Notes: generated from the letters alone by a model not told the origin. Numbered from the stretch's first letter, positions 1-10,814 are shown. The stretch is 55,570 bases of DNA from Elusimicrobia bacterium RIFOXYA2_FULL_39_19 (GCA_001800285.1 MGVC01000055.1:1-55570); one strand, 5' to 3'. Made by a program: numbers and translations.

Positions 1-1
1 T

Positions 2-577
2 ATATATAAGATTATAGCCGTTTACACAGTTTATTTTACAAACTCAACATTCGGCATATTGGCTGACAGGTTAATTGATGGTTGTGCAACTATCAGGTCT
101 TTTTCTATATTTGGTGGCATATATTTCAAACCAGTTTTGCAAATATTTATCTTTAATTCTGTTTTAATGTTACCATTCAGTGTTTTTATAAACATATTTA
201 TGAAGTATGTATTTGTGATCACTTCACCAGTATATGTCCCTGTTTTTCGTAGCTTAATATACTGTTTTATACAAATACTATTTATATATTGTTTACCATT
301 TATATTTATAAAAAACATATTCTTTGTTGAAGCTGTTAAACAAGGCATTGTTTTTCTTGTAAAGAATTTTATTGTGTCTATTCCCTTAATAAGTTTGTTA
401 TTGGTTGAAACAATGTTGCCATATTTATTGAAATATTATTTTTACAGTGTGCCTGGTAATGTTATTATGGTAATTTCAAATATTGTGGGTTATTCTGTAG
501 ATATTTTTGTATTTATAGCAGCTTGTATTATTCTAAATGAAGATACTGAGCACAATAACATTAATTTAATAACTTAA
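2..577 (+). CDS. C-terminal part of an integral membrane protein (5' end outside window)
   Basis: The reading frame is open from base 2 to the TAA at 575-577, so this is the 3' part of a longer gene; the TTG at 59 is probably not the true start. The visible product is almost entirely hydrophobic, with about five possible membrane segments (for example around FKPVLQIFIFNSVLMLPF and IVSIPLISLLLVETMLPYLL) and ends in a short polar tail. I do not recognise a family. An intrinsic terminator follows the stop within 2 bases. Function unknown; membrane location is the only supported inference. Confidence 0.6.
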   Translation: MYKIIAVYTVYFTNSTFGILADRLIDGCATIRSFSIFGGIYFKPVLQIFIFNSVLMLPFSVFINIFMKYVFVITSPVYVPVFRSLIYCFIQILFIYCLPFIFIKNIFFVEAVKQGIVFLVKNFIVSIPLISLLLVETMLPYLLKYYFYSVPGNVIMVISNIVGYSVDIFVFIAACIILNEDTEHNNINLIT

Positions 578-578
578 C

Positions 579-607
579 AAAAACAGGATTTATCCTGTTT
601 TTGTTTT
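579..607 (+). terminator. Rho-independent terminator
   Basis: A 10-bp stem AAAAACAGGA/TCCTGTTTTT with a four-base loop lies directly after the stop codon at 577 and runs into a T-rich tail. It is nearly symmetrical, so it could work on both strands. Confidence 0.8.
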
Positions 608-745
608 ATATATGGATCACCAACCCATACCGTTTCGGTGATGACACCAAGTAGTTCTGTCATCTTCGGGCATTCCATTAAATCCCTTCAAAGACCCGGA
701 GATCCACTGTTTTATTTTCCTATGGATTCCCTTTCAGAATCGTCA

Positions 746-807
746 GGGAATGACACCCTGTTTTTTTTGAATCTAAAATAAACCCGAAATGGTTTCGAAA
801 GTTATTG
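746..807 (+). repeat. Direct repeat R1 (partner at 1306-1370)
   Basis: About 62 bp sharing with 1306-1370 the ordered words ATGACACC, a T-run, GAATCTAAAA, CCGAAATGGTTTCG and AAGTTATT. The CGAAATGGTTTCG core is itself a short palindrome, and a reverse-oriented fragment (ACCATTTCGAAAAG) appears near 1500. Confidence 0.7.
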
Positions 808-1207
808 CTTGTTTCTCCTTTTATAAGATGACGCAAGCACATTACTCATAGTGATGTTTTCTCTTTTACATTCTTTCTTTGACTTACAAAAACCAATGAA
901 ACGATTTTTAAGTGACATCAATGATTTTAAGCTGGATTTAACAGTAAAATTTAACTGTCCGAAGCGGCCTGTTTCTGGCCGCAAGTTTTGAAAATTTAGG
1001 TTTAATGAACCGGTACCTGTAGTTTAAAGGTAAAAATTGTAACAAATCACGGGAAAACTGTTTCAAAAAAGAACAAAGACTTCTTCTCGACTCGTTCAAC
1101 AAGCTTATGGCGAACTTCACTCGAAGAATAAAACTACACGGGATTGCTTCTTTCCCAACACTCAATTGTATCGCAATCCCGGTTTGTCCTTTTATAAGTT
1201 GCCACCG

Positions 1208-1265
1208 GGATACTGGCCTGCTACACTTCTTATCGTGTATCAGCAGGCACGAATGTGGTAACTGC
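1208..1265. repeat. Hairpin repeat module, copy 1
   Basis: Stem GCCTGCT-ACAC / GTGT-atc-AGCAGGC at 1216-1248, with a possible outer stem GTTGCCAC/GTGGTAAC (1198-1205, 1255-1262). The loop and flanks match the copy at 13808-13872 closely, and the paired bases differ by a compensated change there. Confidence 0.75.
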
Positions 1266-1305
1266 CCGCAAAGACAACAACTGGATCCTCGATCAAATTC
1301 ATTTC

Positions 1306-1370
1306 GGGGATGACACCTTTTTTGTTTTTGAATCTAAAAAAGCTACCGAAATGGTTTCGTAAGTTATTTA
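1306..1370 (+). repeat. Direct repeat R2 (partner at 746-807)
   Basis: Second copy of the ATGACACC / T-run / GAATCTAAAA / CCGAAATGGTTTCG / AAGTTATT block, about 560 bp downstream of the first copy. Confidence 0.7.
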
Positions 1371-1378
1371 TGTTTTAG

Positions 1379-1463
1379 TTTAAATAAAACGAATAGGGTT
1401 TTCAACTGTCTGACGATCCCGCTAAAGCGGGTGAGGAGTTTTGAAAACCCCGTTTTATTTAAA
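1379..1463. repeat. 85-bp nested palindromic element
   Basis: Perfect 13-bp terminal inverted repeats TTTAAATAAAACG (1379-1391) and CGTTTTATTTAAA (1451-1463) enclose a second pair GGGTTTTCAA (1396-1405) / TTGAAAACCC (1441-1450), which encloses a third CCCGCT/AGCGGG hairpin. This could be a miniature mobile element or a cruciform-forming site. No target duplication was recognised. Confidence 0.65.
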
Positions 1464-1653
1464 CGTTCCGCAGGAAAAACATCAACAAAACTTGTAGAAA
1501 CCATTTCGAAAAGAAAAACCCTTCGACTTCGCTCAGGGCAAGCCGTTTCAAAAAAATACTTCTTGACGAAAATCTTTAAAATACATACAATATATGCCTT
1601 GAAGCAAAATAATCTGCGGTTTTAAACCGCAGCACCTTAAGCGGGAGGAAACA

Positions 1654-1833
1654 ATGATAGTAGAGTTTACGACGTTCAAAGAAAGGCCGGTAATCCAGAT
1701 TAAACGTGACGAAAATGACAGGTATGGTTTATCCATGGGCCTTTCAAAAGCCAAACTTTGCATTGAAGCTATTGAAGAAATTAAAAAATTCGTAAAAGAT
1801 AACGATGTAAAAGTAGAAGCAAAAGACGAATAA
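1654..1833 (+). CDS. Small conserved-looking protein, 59 aa, unknown function
   Basis: ATG at 1654 follows a strong GGGAGGAA ribosome binding site by 5 bases and the frame runs to TAA at 1831-1833. The product starts MIVEFTTFKERPVIQIKR, has a likely beta-rich N-terminal half and a charged helix (KLCIEAIEEIKKFVKDND). It lies 36 bp before yajQ on the same strand and could be co-transcribed. I recognise no family. The ribosome binding site, codon use similar to its neighbours and tight spacing support a real gene. Confidence 0.65.
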   Translation: MIVEFTTFKERPVIQIKRDENDRYGLSMGLSKAKLCIEAIEEIKKFVKDNDVKVEAKDE

Positions 1834-1869
1834 TTAATTCTGCACACTTTAATTTTTGCAGGAGCATAA

Positions 1870-2367
1870 ATGGCATCAGATTTCAGTTTTGATATAGTGT
1901 CAAATGTAGACCTACAGGCGGTAGACGACGCTGTAAACACCGCTATGCGCGAAATCTCCGTCAGGTTTGATTTAAAAGGGTCCAATTCAAAAATTGAGCT
2001 TAACCGCACGGATAAAACCGTCACCTTGTTTTCCGCTTCAGATTTTCAGCTCAAACAGATAAAGCAGGTGATGTGGTCCAAGCTGGCAAAGCGCGGAGTG
2101 GACCCAAAATCTTTGTCTGTTAAAAAAACTGAAACCAATTTAAGCGGCGAAGCCAGAGAAACAAACAATATTGTCTGCGGTATAGAAAAAGAACTGGCAA
2201 AAGAAATGGTAAAAGACATAAAAGCCCTTAACATCAAAGTCCAGTGCGCTATTCAGGACGAACAAATAAGGGTTTCCGGCAAAAGCAAAGATGATTTACA
2301 GACAGTTATATCTTTTGTGCGCGAAAAAAAGTACCCCATTCCCCTGCAATTTATAAATTTTAAATAA
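1870..2367 (+). CDS. yajQ: YajQ family nucleotide-binding protein
   Basis: The 165-aa product begins MASDFSFDIVSNVD, the hallmark of the YajQ/DUF520 family, and keeps the family pattern of two similar domains (FDLKGSNSKIEL near residue 34; a KDIKALNIKVQCAIQDEQIRV segment near 120). Length is typical. The family binds nucleotides, and cyclic di-GMP binding has been reported in some members; the role here is inferred only. A GCAGGAGC ribosome binding site precedes the ATG. It is followed after 37 bp by rsmA. Confidence 0.93.
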   Translation: MASDFSFDIVSNVDLQAVDDAVNTAMREISVRFDLKGSNSKIELNRTDKTVTLFSASDFQLKQIKQVMWSKLAKRGVDPKSLSVKKTETNLSGEARETNNIVCGIEKELAKEMVKDIKALNIKVQCAIQDEQIRVSGKSKDDLQTVISFVREKKYPIPLQFINFK

Positions 2368-2404
2368 TCCGTCCCCTTAATTCCCGTTACACAGCATTAC
2401 TTCC

Positions 2405-3196
2405 ATGCACAAACCAAAATTTTCTCAGCATTATCTTATTGATAAAACCGTTGCCGAAAACGTTGTTAAAGGCGGGAGTTTCACGCCGGAAGATACCGTT
2501 ATTGAAATTGGCCCCGGCAAAGGCGTCCTGACCGCTCTGATAGCCCCGCAGGTAAATAAACTGGTTTGCCTGGAAATAGATACCTATCTCACCCGGCGCC
2601 TGCAGGAAAAATTTAAAGATCAAACTAACATTGAAATTATTGAAACAGACTTTCTGGACTGGCCTATAAGAAATTTCAAATCTCAAATTTCAAATCTCAA
2701 ATTCATATCCAACCTGCCTTACAGTGTGACTTCCCCTATAATAAGGAAGGCGCTTTCAAACAAGAGCTGGACCACCGCCGTTTTCATGATGCAGAAAGAG
2801 GTGGGGGAACGCATCTTGTCCGGCCCCGGCAGCAGAGATTACGGCTTTTTAAGTATTTGTACACAGTTTTATTCCGTGCCGGAAAAGTTATTCAACGTAT
2901 CCAGCAGTTGTTTTGACCCCGTGCCGGATGTGGAATCCATAGTTTTAAAGTTTACCAGAAAGAAAATCTCCGTCAAGGACCGTGCCATTGCCGGAAAAAT
3001 GTTTGAGCTTGTAAAAGCTGCCTTTTCACAGCGCAGAAAAACCATTATTAATCCGCTTTCCGATGCTCTTAACTTTCCAAAAACTGAACTTACACAAATA
3101 CTGCATAAAGCCGGCATAGACCCTTCCTTAAGGCCTGAGGCTGTTTCGCTGGTGCAATTTTTAGAGCTTACCCGCCTTTTAGCCAATAAATCCTGA
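2405..3196 (+). CDS. rsmA: 16S rRNA dimethyladenosine transferase
   Basis: The 263-aa product is a KsgA/RsmA methyltransferase, which dimethylates two adjacent adenosines in the 3' hairpin of 16S rRNA during 30S assembly, using S-adenosylmethionine. SAM motif I EIGPGKGVLT is at residues 34-43, the acidic CLEID at 55-59, and the catalytic motif IV NLPY at 103-106. Length is normal. Oddity: a 14-bp tandem duplication (2674-2701) encodes extra residues (about 90-99) just before the strand carrying NLPY. No clear ribosome binding site precedes the ATG. It lies directly upstream of the origin region. Confidence 0.95.
   Translation: MHKPKFSQHYLIDKTVAENVVKGGSFTPEDTVIEIGPGKGVLTALIAPQVNKLVCLEIDTYLTRRLQEKFKDQTNIEIIETDFLDWPIRNFKSQISNLKFISNLPYSVTSPIIRKALSNKSWTTAVFMMQKEVGERILSGPGSRDYGFLSICTQFYSVPEKLFNVSSSCFDPVPDVESIVLKFTRKKISVKDRAIAGKMFELVKAAFSQRRKTIINPLSDALNFPKTELTQILHKAGIDPSLRPEAVSLVQFLELTRLLANKS
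2674..2704 (+). repeat. 14-bp tandem repeat inside rsmA
   Basis: TTTCAAATCTCAAA occurs twice head to tail at 2674-2687 and 2688-2701, followed by TTC. The frame stays open and the array encodes FKSQISNLKF. Confidence 0.8.
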
Positions 3197-3220
3197 CTTT
3201 AGTCTTTTTTATCCATGCTA

Positions 3221-3249
3221 TTGACTTGAAATAATCAATTTGATAGAAT
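3221..3249 (+). promoter_or_regulatory. Sigma-70-type promoter ahead of dnaA
   Basis: TTGACT at 3221-3226 and TAGAAT at 3244-3249 are separated by exactly 17 bases. The predicted start near 3256 would give a leader of about 150 bases that contains the DnaA boxes, consistent with autoregulation by DnaA. Confidence 0.6.
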
Positions 3250-3352
3250 GATTTACCGCTGATTTTGTTATAAAATCTATTAAAACAAATGATAATATAA
3301 CAAAACATGGTAAAAGAATACTAAAATCTAACACTAACAGGCTGGTTATAAC

Positions 3353-3384
3353 TTATCCACAGCTGTTAGCAATCTTGTGGATAA
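3353..3384. promoter_or_regulatory. Pair of DnaA boxes, probable oriC or dnaA operator
   Basis: A perfect TTATCCACA at 3353-3361 and a perfect inverted copy TGTGGATAA at 3376-3384 lie 23 bases before the dnaA start. The surrounding 3230-3350 is AT-rich. Convergent consensus boxes ahead of dnaA are typical of chromosomal origins or of dnaA autoregulation. Confidence 0.75.
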
Positions 3385-3407
3385 CTCTCTAAAAGCTCAG
3401 CATTAGC

Positions 3408-4763
3408 ATGGAAATCAACCAAATTTGGGATAAAATCACAGAATTTCTTAAGGTTCAGCTCAGCCAGGAATCGTTTGATTTGTGGATAAAGCCTATCTCT
3501 CCCGTCTCTTTTGAAAACGGAAAATTTGTTATTCAGGTCCCTAATAAGTTCTTTTCAAACTGGATAAAGCTTCATCATAAAGAAAATATTGAAAGTATGA
3601 TAAGCGAATTAACGGGAATTAAAGATACAGCTATTTCTTTTGTACACATGCAGGATCTGGAACCTATCCTTAAGCGCACCGAAGAACAAAAACCTCAGGA
3701 AGAAGAATCGGATGTACAGGAAATTCTTGAAACTTCGTTTAATCCGAAATATTCTTTTGAAAATTTCATAGAAGGCCCTTCCAACAGGTTTGCCAAGGCC
3801 GCCTGCCATGCCGCAGCCAATAATCCCGGAAAAGAATATAACCCTATTTTCCTTTACGGCGGAGTGGGCCTGGGAAAAACGCATTTACTGCACGCTATCG
3901 GCAATAAAATTCTTAAAAATAACCCGAAAGCAAAACTTTTATATATTACCTCCGAAAAATTTATTAATGAGTTCATTGAATCTTTAACGTATCAGAAACC
4001 GGCAAGTTTCAGAAACAAATTCAGAAACCTGGATTGCCTGCTTATAGATGATATTCAGTTTTTAACCGAGAAACAGCGCTCTCAGGAAGAATTTTTCAAT
4101 ACATTCAACGCGCTTTATGATTTCAGAAAACAGATAGTAATCACCAGCGACAGGCCGCCGAAAGAACTGCAGAACCTGGAAGAGCGCCTTATTAGCCGTT
4201 TTGAATGGGGCGTAATAGCGGATGTAAAACCGCCGGATTTGGAAACCAGAATTGCTATACTACGCAAAAAAGCTGAAGGCGAAAAGATTTTCGTCCCGGA
4301 TGATGTAATTCTTTTCCTGGCCAGCCAGATAAAAACAAATATCAGAAAACTTGAAGGTTCACTTATAAGAATAGTGGCATTTTCATCGCTTACCGGCACG
4401 CCTTTAACGGTAGATACAGCGAAAGAAATTTTAATTGACATCATAAGCCGTGAAGAAATACAAAAACCTATAACCATTGAAATAATTCAAAAAGTTGTGG
4501 CGGGCGTATATCACATAGATACAAAGGAAATGCGCTCTAAAAAACGTACCGATGAAGTAGCGTTCCCGCGCCAGATTGCCATGTATCTGGCCCGGTCTCT
4601 TACTGAACGTTCTACGGTAGAAATAGGCGAGGCATTCGGCGGCAAAGACCACACAACTGTATTGCATGCCTGGAATAAGATAAAAACCATGATAAATACA
4701 GACCCGTTCTTTGCGGCCAATATAAATAAAATTGTTGAAGAAATAAAGAAAGAAGAAGAATAG
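3408..4763 (+). CDS. dnaA: Chromosomal replication initiator DnaA
   Basis: The 451-aa product has the four DnaA domains: N-terminal domain I (MEINQIWDKITEFLKVQL), an acidic linker around residues 90-110 (EEQKPQEEESD), the AAA+ core with Walker A GGVGLGKTH at 151-159 and Walker B LLIDDIQFL at 211-219, and the C-terminal box-binding helix-turn-helix with FGGKDHTTVLHAW near 415-428. It binds TTATCCACA boxes and opens the origin. Two perfect boxes sit immediately upstream, so autoregulation is likely. It is followed by dnaN after a 204-bp gap that may hold further origin sequence. Confidence 0.98.
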   Translation: MEINQIWDKITEFLKVQLSQESFDLWIKPISPVSFENGKFVIQVPNKFFSNWIKLHHKENIESMISELTGIKDTAISFVHMQDLEPILKRTEEQKPQEEESDVQEILETSFNPKYSFENFIEGPSNRFAKAACHAAANNPGKEYNPIFLYGGVGLGKTHLLHAIGNKILKNNPKAKLLYITSEKFINEFIESLTYQKPASFRNKFRNLDCLLIDDIQFLTEKQRSQEEFFNTFNALYDFRKQIVITSDRPPKELQNLEERLISRFEWGVIADVKPPDLETRIAILRKKAEGEKIFVPDDVILFLASQIKTNIRKLEGSLIRIVAFSSLTGTPLTVDTAKEILIDIISREEIQKPITIEIIQKVVAGVYHIDTKEMRSKKRTDEVAFPRQIAMYLARSLTERSTVEIGEAFGGKDHTTVLHAWNKIKTMINTDPFFAANINKIVEEIKKEEE

Positions 4764-4967
4764 ATTTTTTGTTAACAGATTGTTAATGAGGCCCTTAACC
4801 TGTTAGTAGATGGCGGGCAGGGCTAACAAAACTAATAACTTGGCGCTGTATTAACATCACAATTCACTTTAAGTCCGGCGTGATTATTGATTTTTTTGAG
4901 AGTATAACTTAAAAAATAGTAAGTTTTCCACAATATTCACAGAACTACTACTAAGGAGGCTATATAT
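4764..4967. promoter_or_regulatory. dnaA-dnaN intergenic region, possible second origin segment
   Basis: The gap holds several GTTAAC/TGTTAG words (4780-4850), an AT-rich stretch (4880-4925) and a near-consensus DnaA box TTTTCCACA at 4924-4932 followed by TATTCACAG. Many bacteria have bipartite origins flanking dnaA. A strong AAGGAGG ribosome binding site for dnaN lies at 4953-4959. Which side is the true oriC cannot be decided by eye. Confidence 0.45.
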
Positions 4968-6089
4968 ATGAATATTAAAGTAAACAAAGAAACACTATTA
5001 AGAGGGATTCAAATTGTTGAAACGGCAGTTTCAACAAAAACTACATTACCGGTATTATCAAATTTTTTAATTGAAGTAGTAAAGAGTAACGACGGTTCAG
5101 AAAATAGCCAGATAAAACTGGTTTCAACAGATCTGGAAATTGCGGTAAGTTGTTTTATAGAAGGTAAAGTAAAAACAGGCGGCGGTATTACTATTCCGGC
5201 AAAAAGGTTCGGCAGTATTTTAAGGGAACTGCCAAATCAGGAAATAGAAATTAAAACAGATGATAAACATCAGGTGGATATAAAATCAGGCAAATCACAT
5301 TTTGTTCTTTCCGGTACACCCAAAGAAGATTTTCCCGCACTTCCGGAATTTTTAGAAGAAAAAGCTATTACTATTGAAACAAAGCTTCTGAAAGAAATAA
5401 TCAAAAAAACTTCTTTTGCCATTTCAACAGATGAAACAAGATATGTGCTTACCGGTTTATATTTCATAATTGAACAGAATAACCTTAAAGCGGTTGCTAC
5501 AGATGGCCGGCGTTTAGCGTATATTTCAAGAAACGGGATTTCCAGCAAAATTACCGCAAAAGCTATTATCCCTAACAAAGCTATTAATGAATTAACGCGC
5601 CTGTTTTCCATAGATGAAGATGAAAATGTTAAAATCAGCATGACAGACAACCAGGCGTCTTTTAAAATGAAAGATATCACGCTTATTTCCAGGCTGGTTG
5701 ACGGCGAGTTCCCGAATTATGAACAGGTTATACCGAAAAAACACCAGCATAAAATACCCATTGATGTAAAAACCCTTTTAAGTTCAACCAAACAGATATC
5801 TCTTATAACCCAGGAAAAAGGCGGAGCAGTAAAATTCTCTTTCAATAAAAATGTACTGCGAATTTCCGCTCAGGTACAGGGGCTCGGCAGCGGCGAAGTG
5901 GATATGGATATGGTTTACAACGGGCCGAACATTGATATAGCGTTTAACCCGACTTATGTAATAGACATACTTAGAAATATCGGAGAAGAAAAAGTGGACC
6001 TGGAACTAAGCGGCCCTATTGATGCCTGTATACTTAAAAGCTCCGGCGATGATGATTATATCTGTGTAGTTATGCCGATGAGAGTCTAA
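4968..6089 (+). CDS. dnaN: DNA polymerase III beta subunit (sliding clamp)
   Basis: The 373-aa product starts MNIKVNKETLLRGIQIVETA and ends with the family's C-terminal peptide VVMPMRV, which closes the third clamp domain. The VATDGRRLAYI segment near residue 176 is the conserved hydrophobic-cleft region. The dimeric ring tethers polymerase III and other factors to DNA. Length is typical. It follows dnaA in the usual order, with an AAGGAGG site eight bases before the ATG. Confidence 0.98.
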   Translation: MNIKVNKETLLRGIQIVETAVSTKTTLPVLSNFLIEVVKSNDGSENSQIKLVSTDLEIAVSCFIEGKVKTGGGITIPAKRFGSILRELPNQEIEIKTDDKHQVDIKSGKSHFVLSGTPKEDFPALPEFLEEKAITIETKLLKEIIKKTSFAISTDETRYVLTGLYFIIEQNNLKAVATDGRRLAYISRNGISSKITAKAIIPNKAINELTRLFSIDEDENVKISMTDNQASFKMKDITLISRLVDGEFPNYEQVIPKKHQHKIPIDVKTLLSSTKQISLITQEKGGAVKFSFNKNVLRISAQVQGLGSGEVDMDMVYNGPNIDIAFNPTYVIDILRNIGEEKVDLELSGPIDACILKSSGDDDYICVVMPMRV

Positions 6090-6095
6090 AAAACA

Positions 6096-6162
6096 GTGAT
6101 TAGTCGTTACGTGATTAGCAAAATCCTTAACAAACCACCTAATCACTTAACCACTTAATCAC
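6096..6162. repeat. Degenerate-word hairpin between dnaN and the DUF721 gene
   Basis: Left arm 6096-6118 (GTGATTAG...GTGATTAG) is complementary with few mismatches to right arm 6139-6162 (CTAATCACTTAACCACTTAATCAC read in pieces). Each arm is built of the word GTGATTAG/GTGGTTAA repeated two or three times. The same vocabulary occurs at 8979-9048, 10066-10140 and 19195-19233. Confidence 0.75.
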
Positions 6163-6181
6163 AAAATAATTTGGTGTTTTA

Positions 6182-8931
<2,750 letters not shown>

Positions 8932-8941
8932 AAAAGTGAGC

Positions 8942-8977
8942 ACCCTTGTATCAGCTAATAAAAGAAAATACAAGGGT
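8942..8977. terminator. Hairpin after gyrB, possible terminator
   Basis: Perfect 10-bp inverted repeat ACCCTTGTAT (8942-8951) / ATACAAGGGT (8968-8977), 10 bp after the gyrB stop. There is no clear T-run after it, so termination strength is uncertain. Confidence 0.5.
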
Positions 8978-8978
8978 T

Positions 8979-9048
8979 AAGTGGTTAGGTGTTTAGTGGT
9001 TAGTAAAAAGTATTTTACTAATCACATAGCCACTAACAACTAACCACA
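8979..9048. repeat. Degenerate-word hairpin between gyrB and the PIN-TRAM gene
   Basis: Left arm 8979-9008 is made of GTGGTTAG-type words, and right arm 9013-9048 contains their complements (CACTAAC, CTAACCACA). Same vocabulary as 6096-6162 and 10066-10140, but not the same sequence. Confidence 0.7.
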
Positions 9049-9079
9049 ATATTTTATAAAAAAGAGGGGTGAGAATTAA

Positions 9080-10057
9080 ATGGCACTATGGTTTGTTAGA
9101 GGATTGGTATTATTTATGGGGCCGGTAATCGGCTATTTTCAGATTTCCAGGGATTTAAAAGGAATATTTTTTGGTTTAATAATTTTTCTTGTTCTTATTT
9201 GTATGGAGCTGATAATAGGAAAAGTTCCCTTAGACACGCTGGTGGCAGCAGGTATCGGCGTTGTTCTTGGTTTTGTGGTAGGCTATCTGCTTGAATACGG
9301 GATGGTTTCTCTTGGTAATGACAGATTAAACGAGTTAATGGGCAGGTATTCACTTCTTGTAAAGGCATCGTTTGTAGTGCTGGGGCTGCTGATTGCAATC
9401 CGAAAAAAGGAAGAAGTAGACCTTTTGGACAAAAACATTCTCAAAACAGGTGTTAAACGCGGGGGAGAGAAACCAAAAATTCTTGATACCAGTGTAATTA
9501 TTGACGGCCGTATAGCAGACATTACCGAAACAAAATTTCTCGAAGGACCGCTTTTAATTCCTAACTTTGTGCTGGCGGAAATGCATAAACTTGCGGATTC
9601 ATCAGACTCAAACAAGCGCGTCCGCGCCCGCAGAGGCCTGGAAATTATGCGTAAGCTGCAGGATGAGCCGAATATTTCTGTAAAAGTTTATGACAAAGAT
9701 TATCCGGCTATCAAAGAAGTGGACACCAAACTTGTCATTCTTGCAAAAGAAATTGACGGCATGGTTCTTACAACGGATTTTAACCTGAATAAAATTGCTT
9801 CCCTGCAGGGGGTAACAGTTTTAAATGTAAATGACCTGGCAAATTCCCTGAAACCGATTTATCTGCCCGGGGAAACCATGAATATGTTTGTGGTAAAAGA
9901 AGGCAAGGAGCATGACCAGGGCATAGGTTATTTAGATGACGGCACTATGATAGTAATTGAAGACGGCAGAAGATATATAGGTAAAAAAGTAGATGTTATT
10001 GTTACCTCTGCACTGCAGACCTCTGCCGGCAGAATGATATTTACAAAACCCAGATAA
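9080..10057 (+). CDS. Membrane PIN-TRAM domain protein (YacL-like)
   Basis: The 325-aa product has about four hydrophobic segments in residues 1-107, then a PIN domain beginning KILDTSVIIDGRIADI (near 133) with further acidic positions (EVDTKLVILAKEIDG and TTDFNLNKIA), then a C-terminal TRAM-like domain (GYLDDGTMIVIEDGRRYIG). This order matches the YacL family. PIN domains are usually metal-dependent ribonucleases and TRAM domains bind RNA, so a membrane-tethered nuclease is likely, but the substrate is unknown. A strong AGAGGGGTGA site precedes the ATG. An ispD gene follows, a frequent association for this family. Confidence 0.88.
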   Translation: MALWFVRGLVLFMGPVIGYFQISRDLKGIFFGLIIFLVLICMELIIGKVPLDTLVAAGIGVVLGFVVGYLLEYGMVSLGNDRLNELMGRYSLLVKASFVVLGLLIAIRKKEEVDLLDKNILKTGVKRGGEKPKILDTSVIIDGRIADITETKFLEGPLLIPNFVLAEMHKLADSSDSNKRVRARRGLEIMRKLQDEPNISVKVYDKDYPAIKEVDTKLVILAKEIDGMVLTTDFNLNKIASLQGVTVLNVNDLANSLKPIYLPGETMNMFVVKEGKEHDQGIGYLDDGTMIVIEDGRRYIGKKVDVIVTSALQTSAGRMIFTKPR

Positions 10058-10065
10058 TAAAGGCA

Positions 10066-10140
10066 GTGATTACGTGATTATGTGGATAAGTGGCTGGTTA
10101 AATCTTTTACTAAACACATAATCACCAACCACTTAATCAC
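10066..10140. repeat. Degenerate-word hairpin ahead of ispD
   Basis: The left arm starting GTGATTACGTGATTATGTGG (10066) is largely complementary to the right arm ending CCAACCACTTAATCAC (10112-10140). Same GTGATTA/GTGGTTA vocabulary as the hairpins at 6096 and 8979. Confidence 0.7.
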
Positions 10141-10151
10141 CGTACAGTATT

Positions 10152-10814
10152 ATGTTTGTAAGTTCTATTATTGTTGCTGGCGGAAGCGGAAAAAGGTTTG
10201 GCGGCAAAAAGCAGTTTTTCAATTTATGCGGCAAACCGGTTGTTCTCTGGTCTATAGAAAAGTTTCTGAAATTAACCGATGAAGTTATTCTGGTTCTTCC
10301 GAAGGAAGATATAAATAGTTTCAGGGCAAAATGGGTGAAAAAATATCCGGCTCTTAAAATATGTGCCGGCGGCAAAGAGCGTTTTATATCGGTAGAAAAC
10401 GGCTTAAAAAACATTTCAGCACAAAGCAGTATAGTGTGCATTCATGACGGCGCGCGGCCTTTAACAGGCAAGGCAGACATACTAAGGTGCATTAAAACGG
10501 CTCGAAAACACGGCGCGGCTATCTGCGCAGCGCCGGCATCAGACACTATAAAGCTGACTGATGGAAAAACAACCATAGAAAAAACATTAGACAGAAGAAA
10601 AATATTTCTTGCGCAGACACCGCAGGTTTTCAGGAAAGAAGTAATTTTAAAAGCATTTAAAAACAAAGCCGGCGTTATAACAGATGATGCGCAGATGGTT
10701 GAAAGAACAGGCCTTAAAGTACGCGTTGTGCCTGTAACAACACCGAATACAAAAATTACCGAACAAAGCGATATTTTAATAGCAGAAAAACTTATAAGAA
10801 AATATAAAACGTAA
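10152..10814 (+). CDS. ispD: 2-C-methyl-D-erythritol 4-phosphate cytidylyltransferase
   Basis: The 220-aa product has the nucleotidyltransferase signature AGGSGKRFGGKKQF near residues 8-21, CIHDGARPL near 97 and ITDDAQMVE near 177. IspD transfers CMP from CTP to MEP in the non-mevalonate isoprenoid pathway. Length is typical of the stand-alone enzyme, with no fused IspF. No clear ribosome binding site is visible. It sits between the PIN-TRAM gene and gyrA. Confidence 0.95.
   Translation: MFVSSIIVAGGSGKRFGGKKQFFNLCGKPVVLWSIEKFLKLTDEVILVLPKEDINSFRAKWVKKYPALKICAGGKERFISVENGLKNISAQSSIVCIHDGARPLTGKADILRCIKTARKHGAAICAAPASDTIKLTDGKTTIEKTLDRRKIFLAQTPQVFRKEVILKAFKNKAGVITDDAQMVERTGLKVRVVPVTTPNTKITEQSDILIAEKLIRKYKT

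Larger units (their letters stand above)
612..1653. other. Long intergenic region filled with repeats and hairpins, no convincing gene
   Basis: Just over 1 kb without a credible CDS: the short ORFs on both strands have no ribosome binding site or recognisable product. The region is a train of structured DNA: a direct repeat pair (746-807 and 1306-1370), a perfect 9-bp stem CGGGATTGC/GCAATCCCG at 1139-1147 and 1173-1181, a hairpin module shared with 13808-13872, a nested palindrome at 1379-1463, and a CTTCGACTTCGCTCAGGGCA word near 1531 that recurs in altered form near 24652. Confidence 0.7.

Noticed and set aside
802-1165. Two minus-strand ORFs of 60 and 75 aa in the first gap
   Set aside because: No start signal, no family resemblance, and they overlap hairpin repeats; most likely chance open frames.
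1198-1262. Integron attC site
   Set aside because: The palindrome ends read GTTGCCAC and GTGGTAAC, the reverse of the attC core-site order, and there is no integron integrase.
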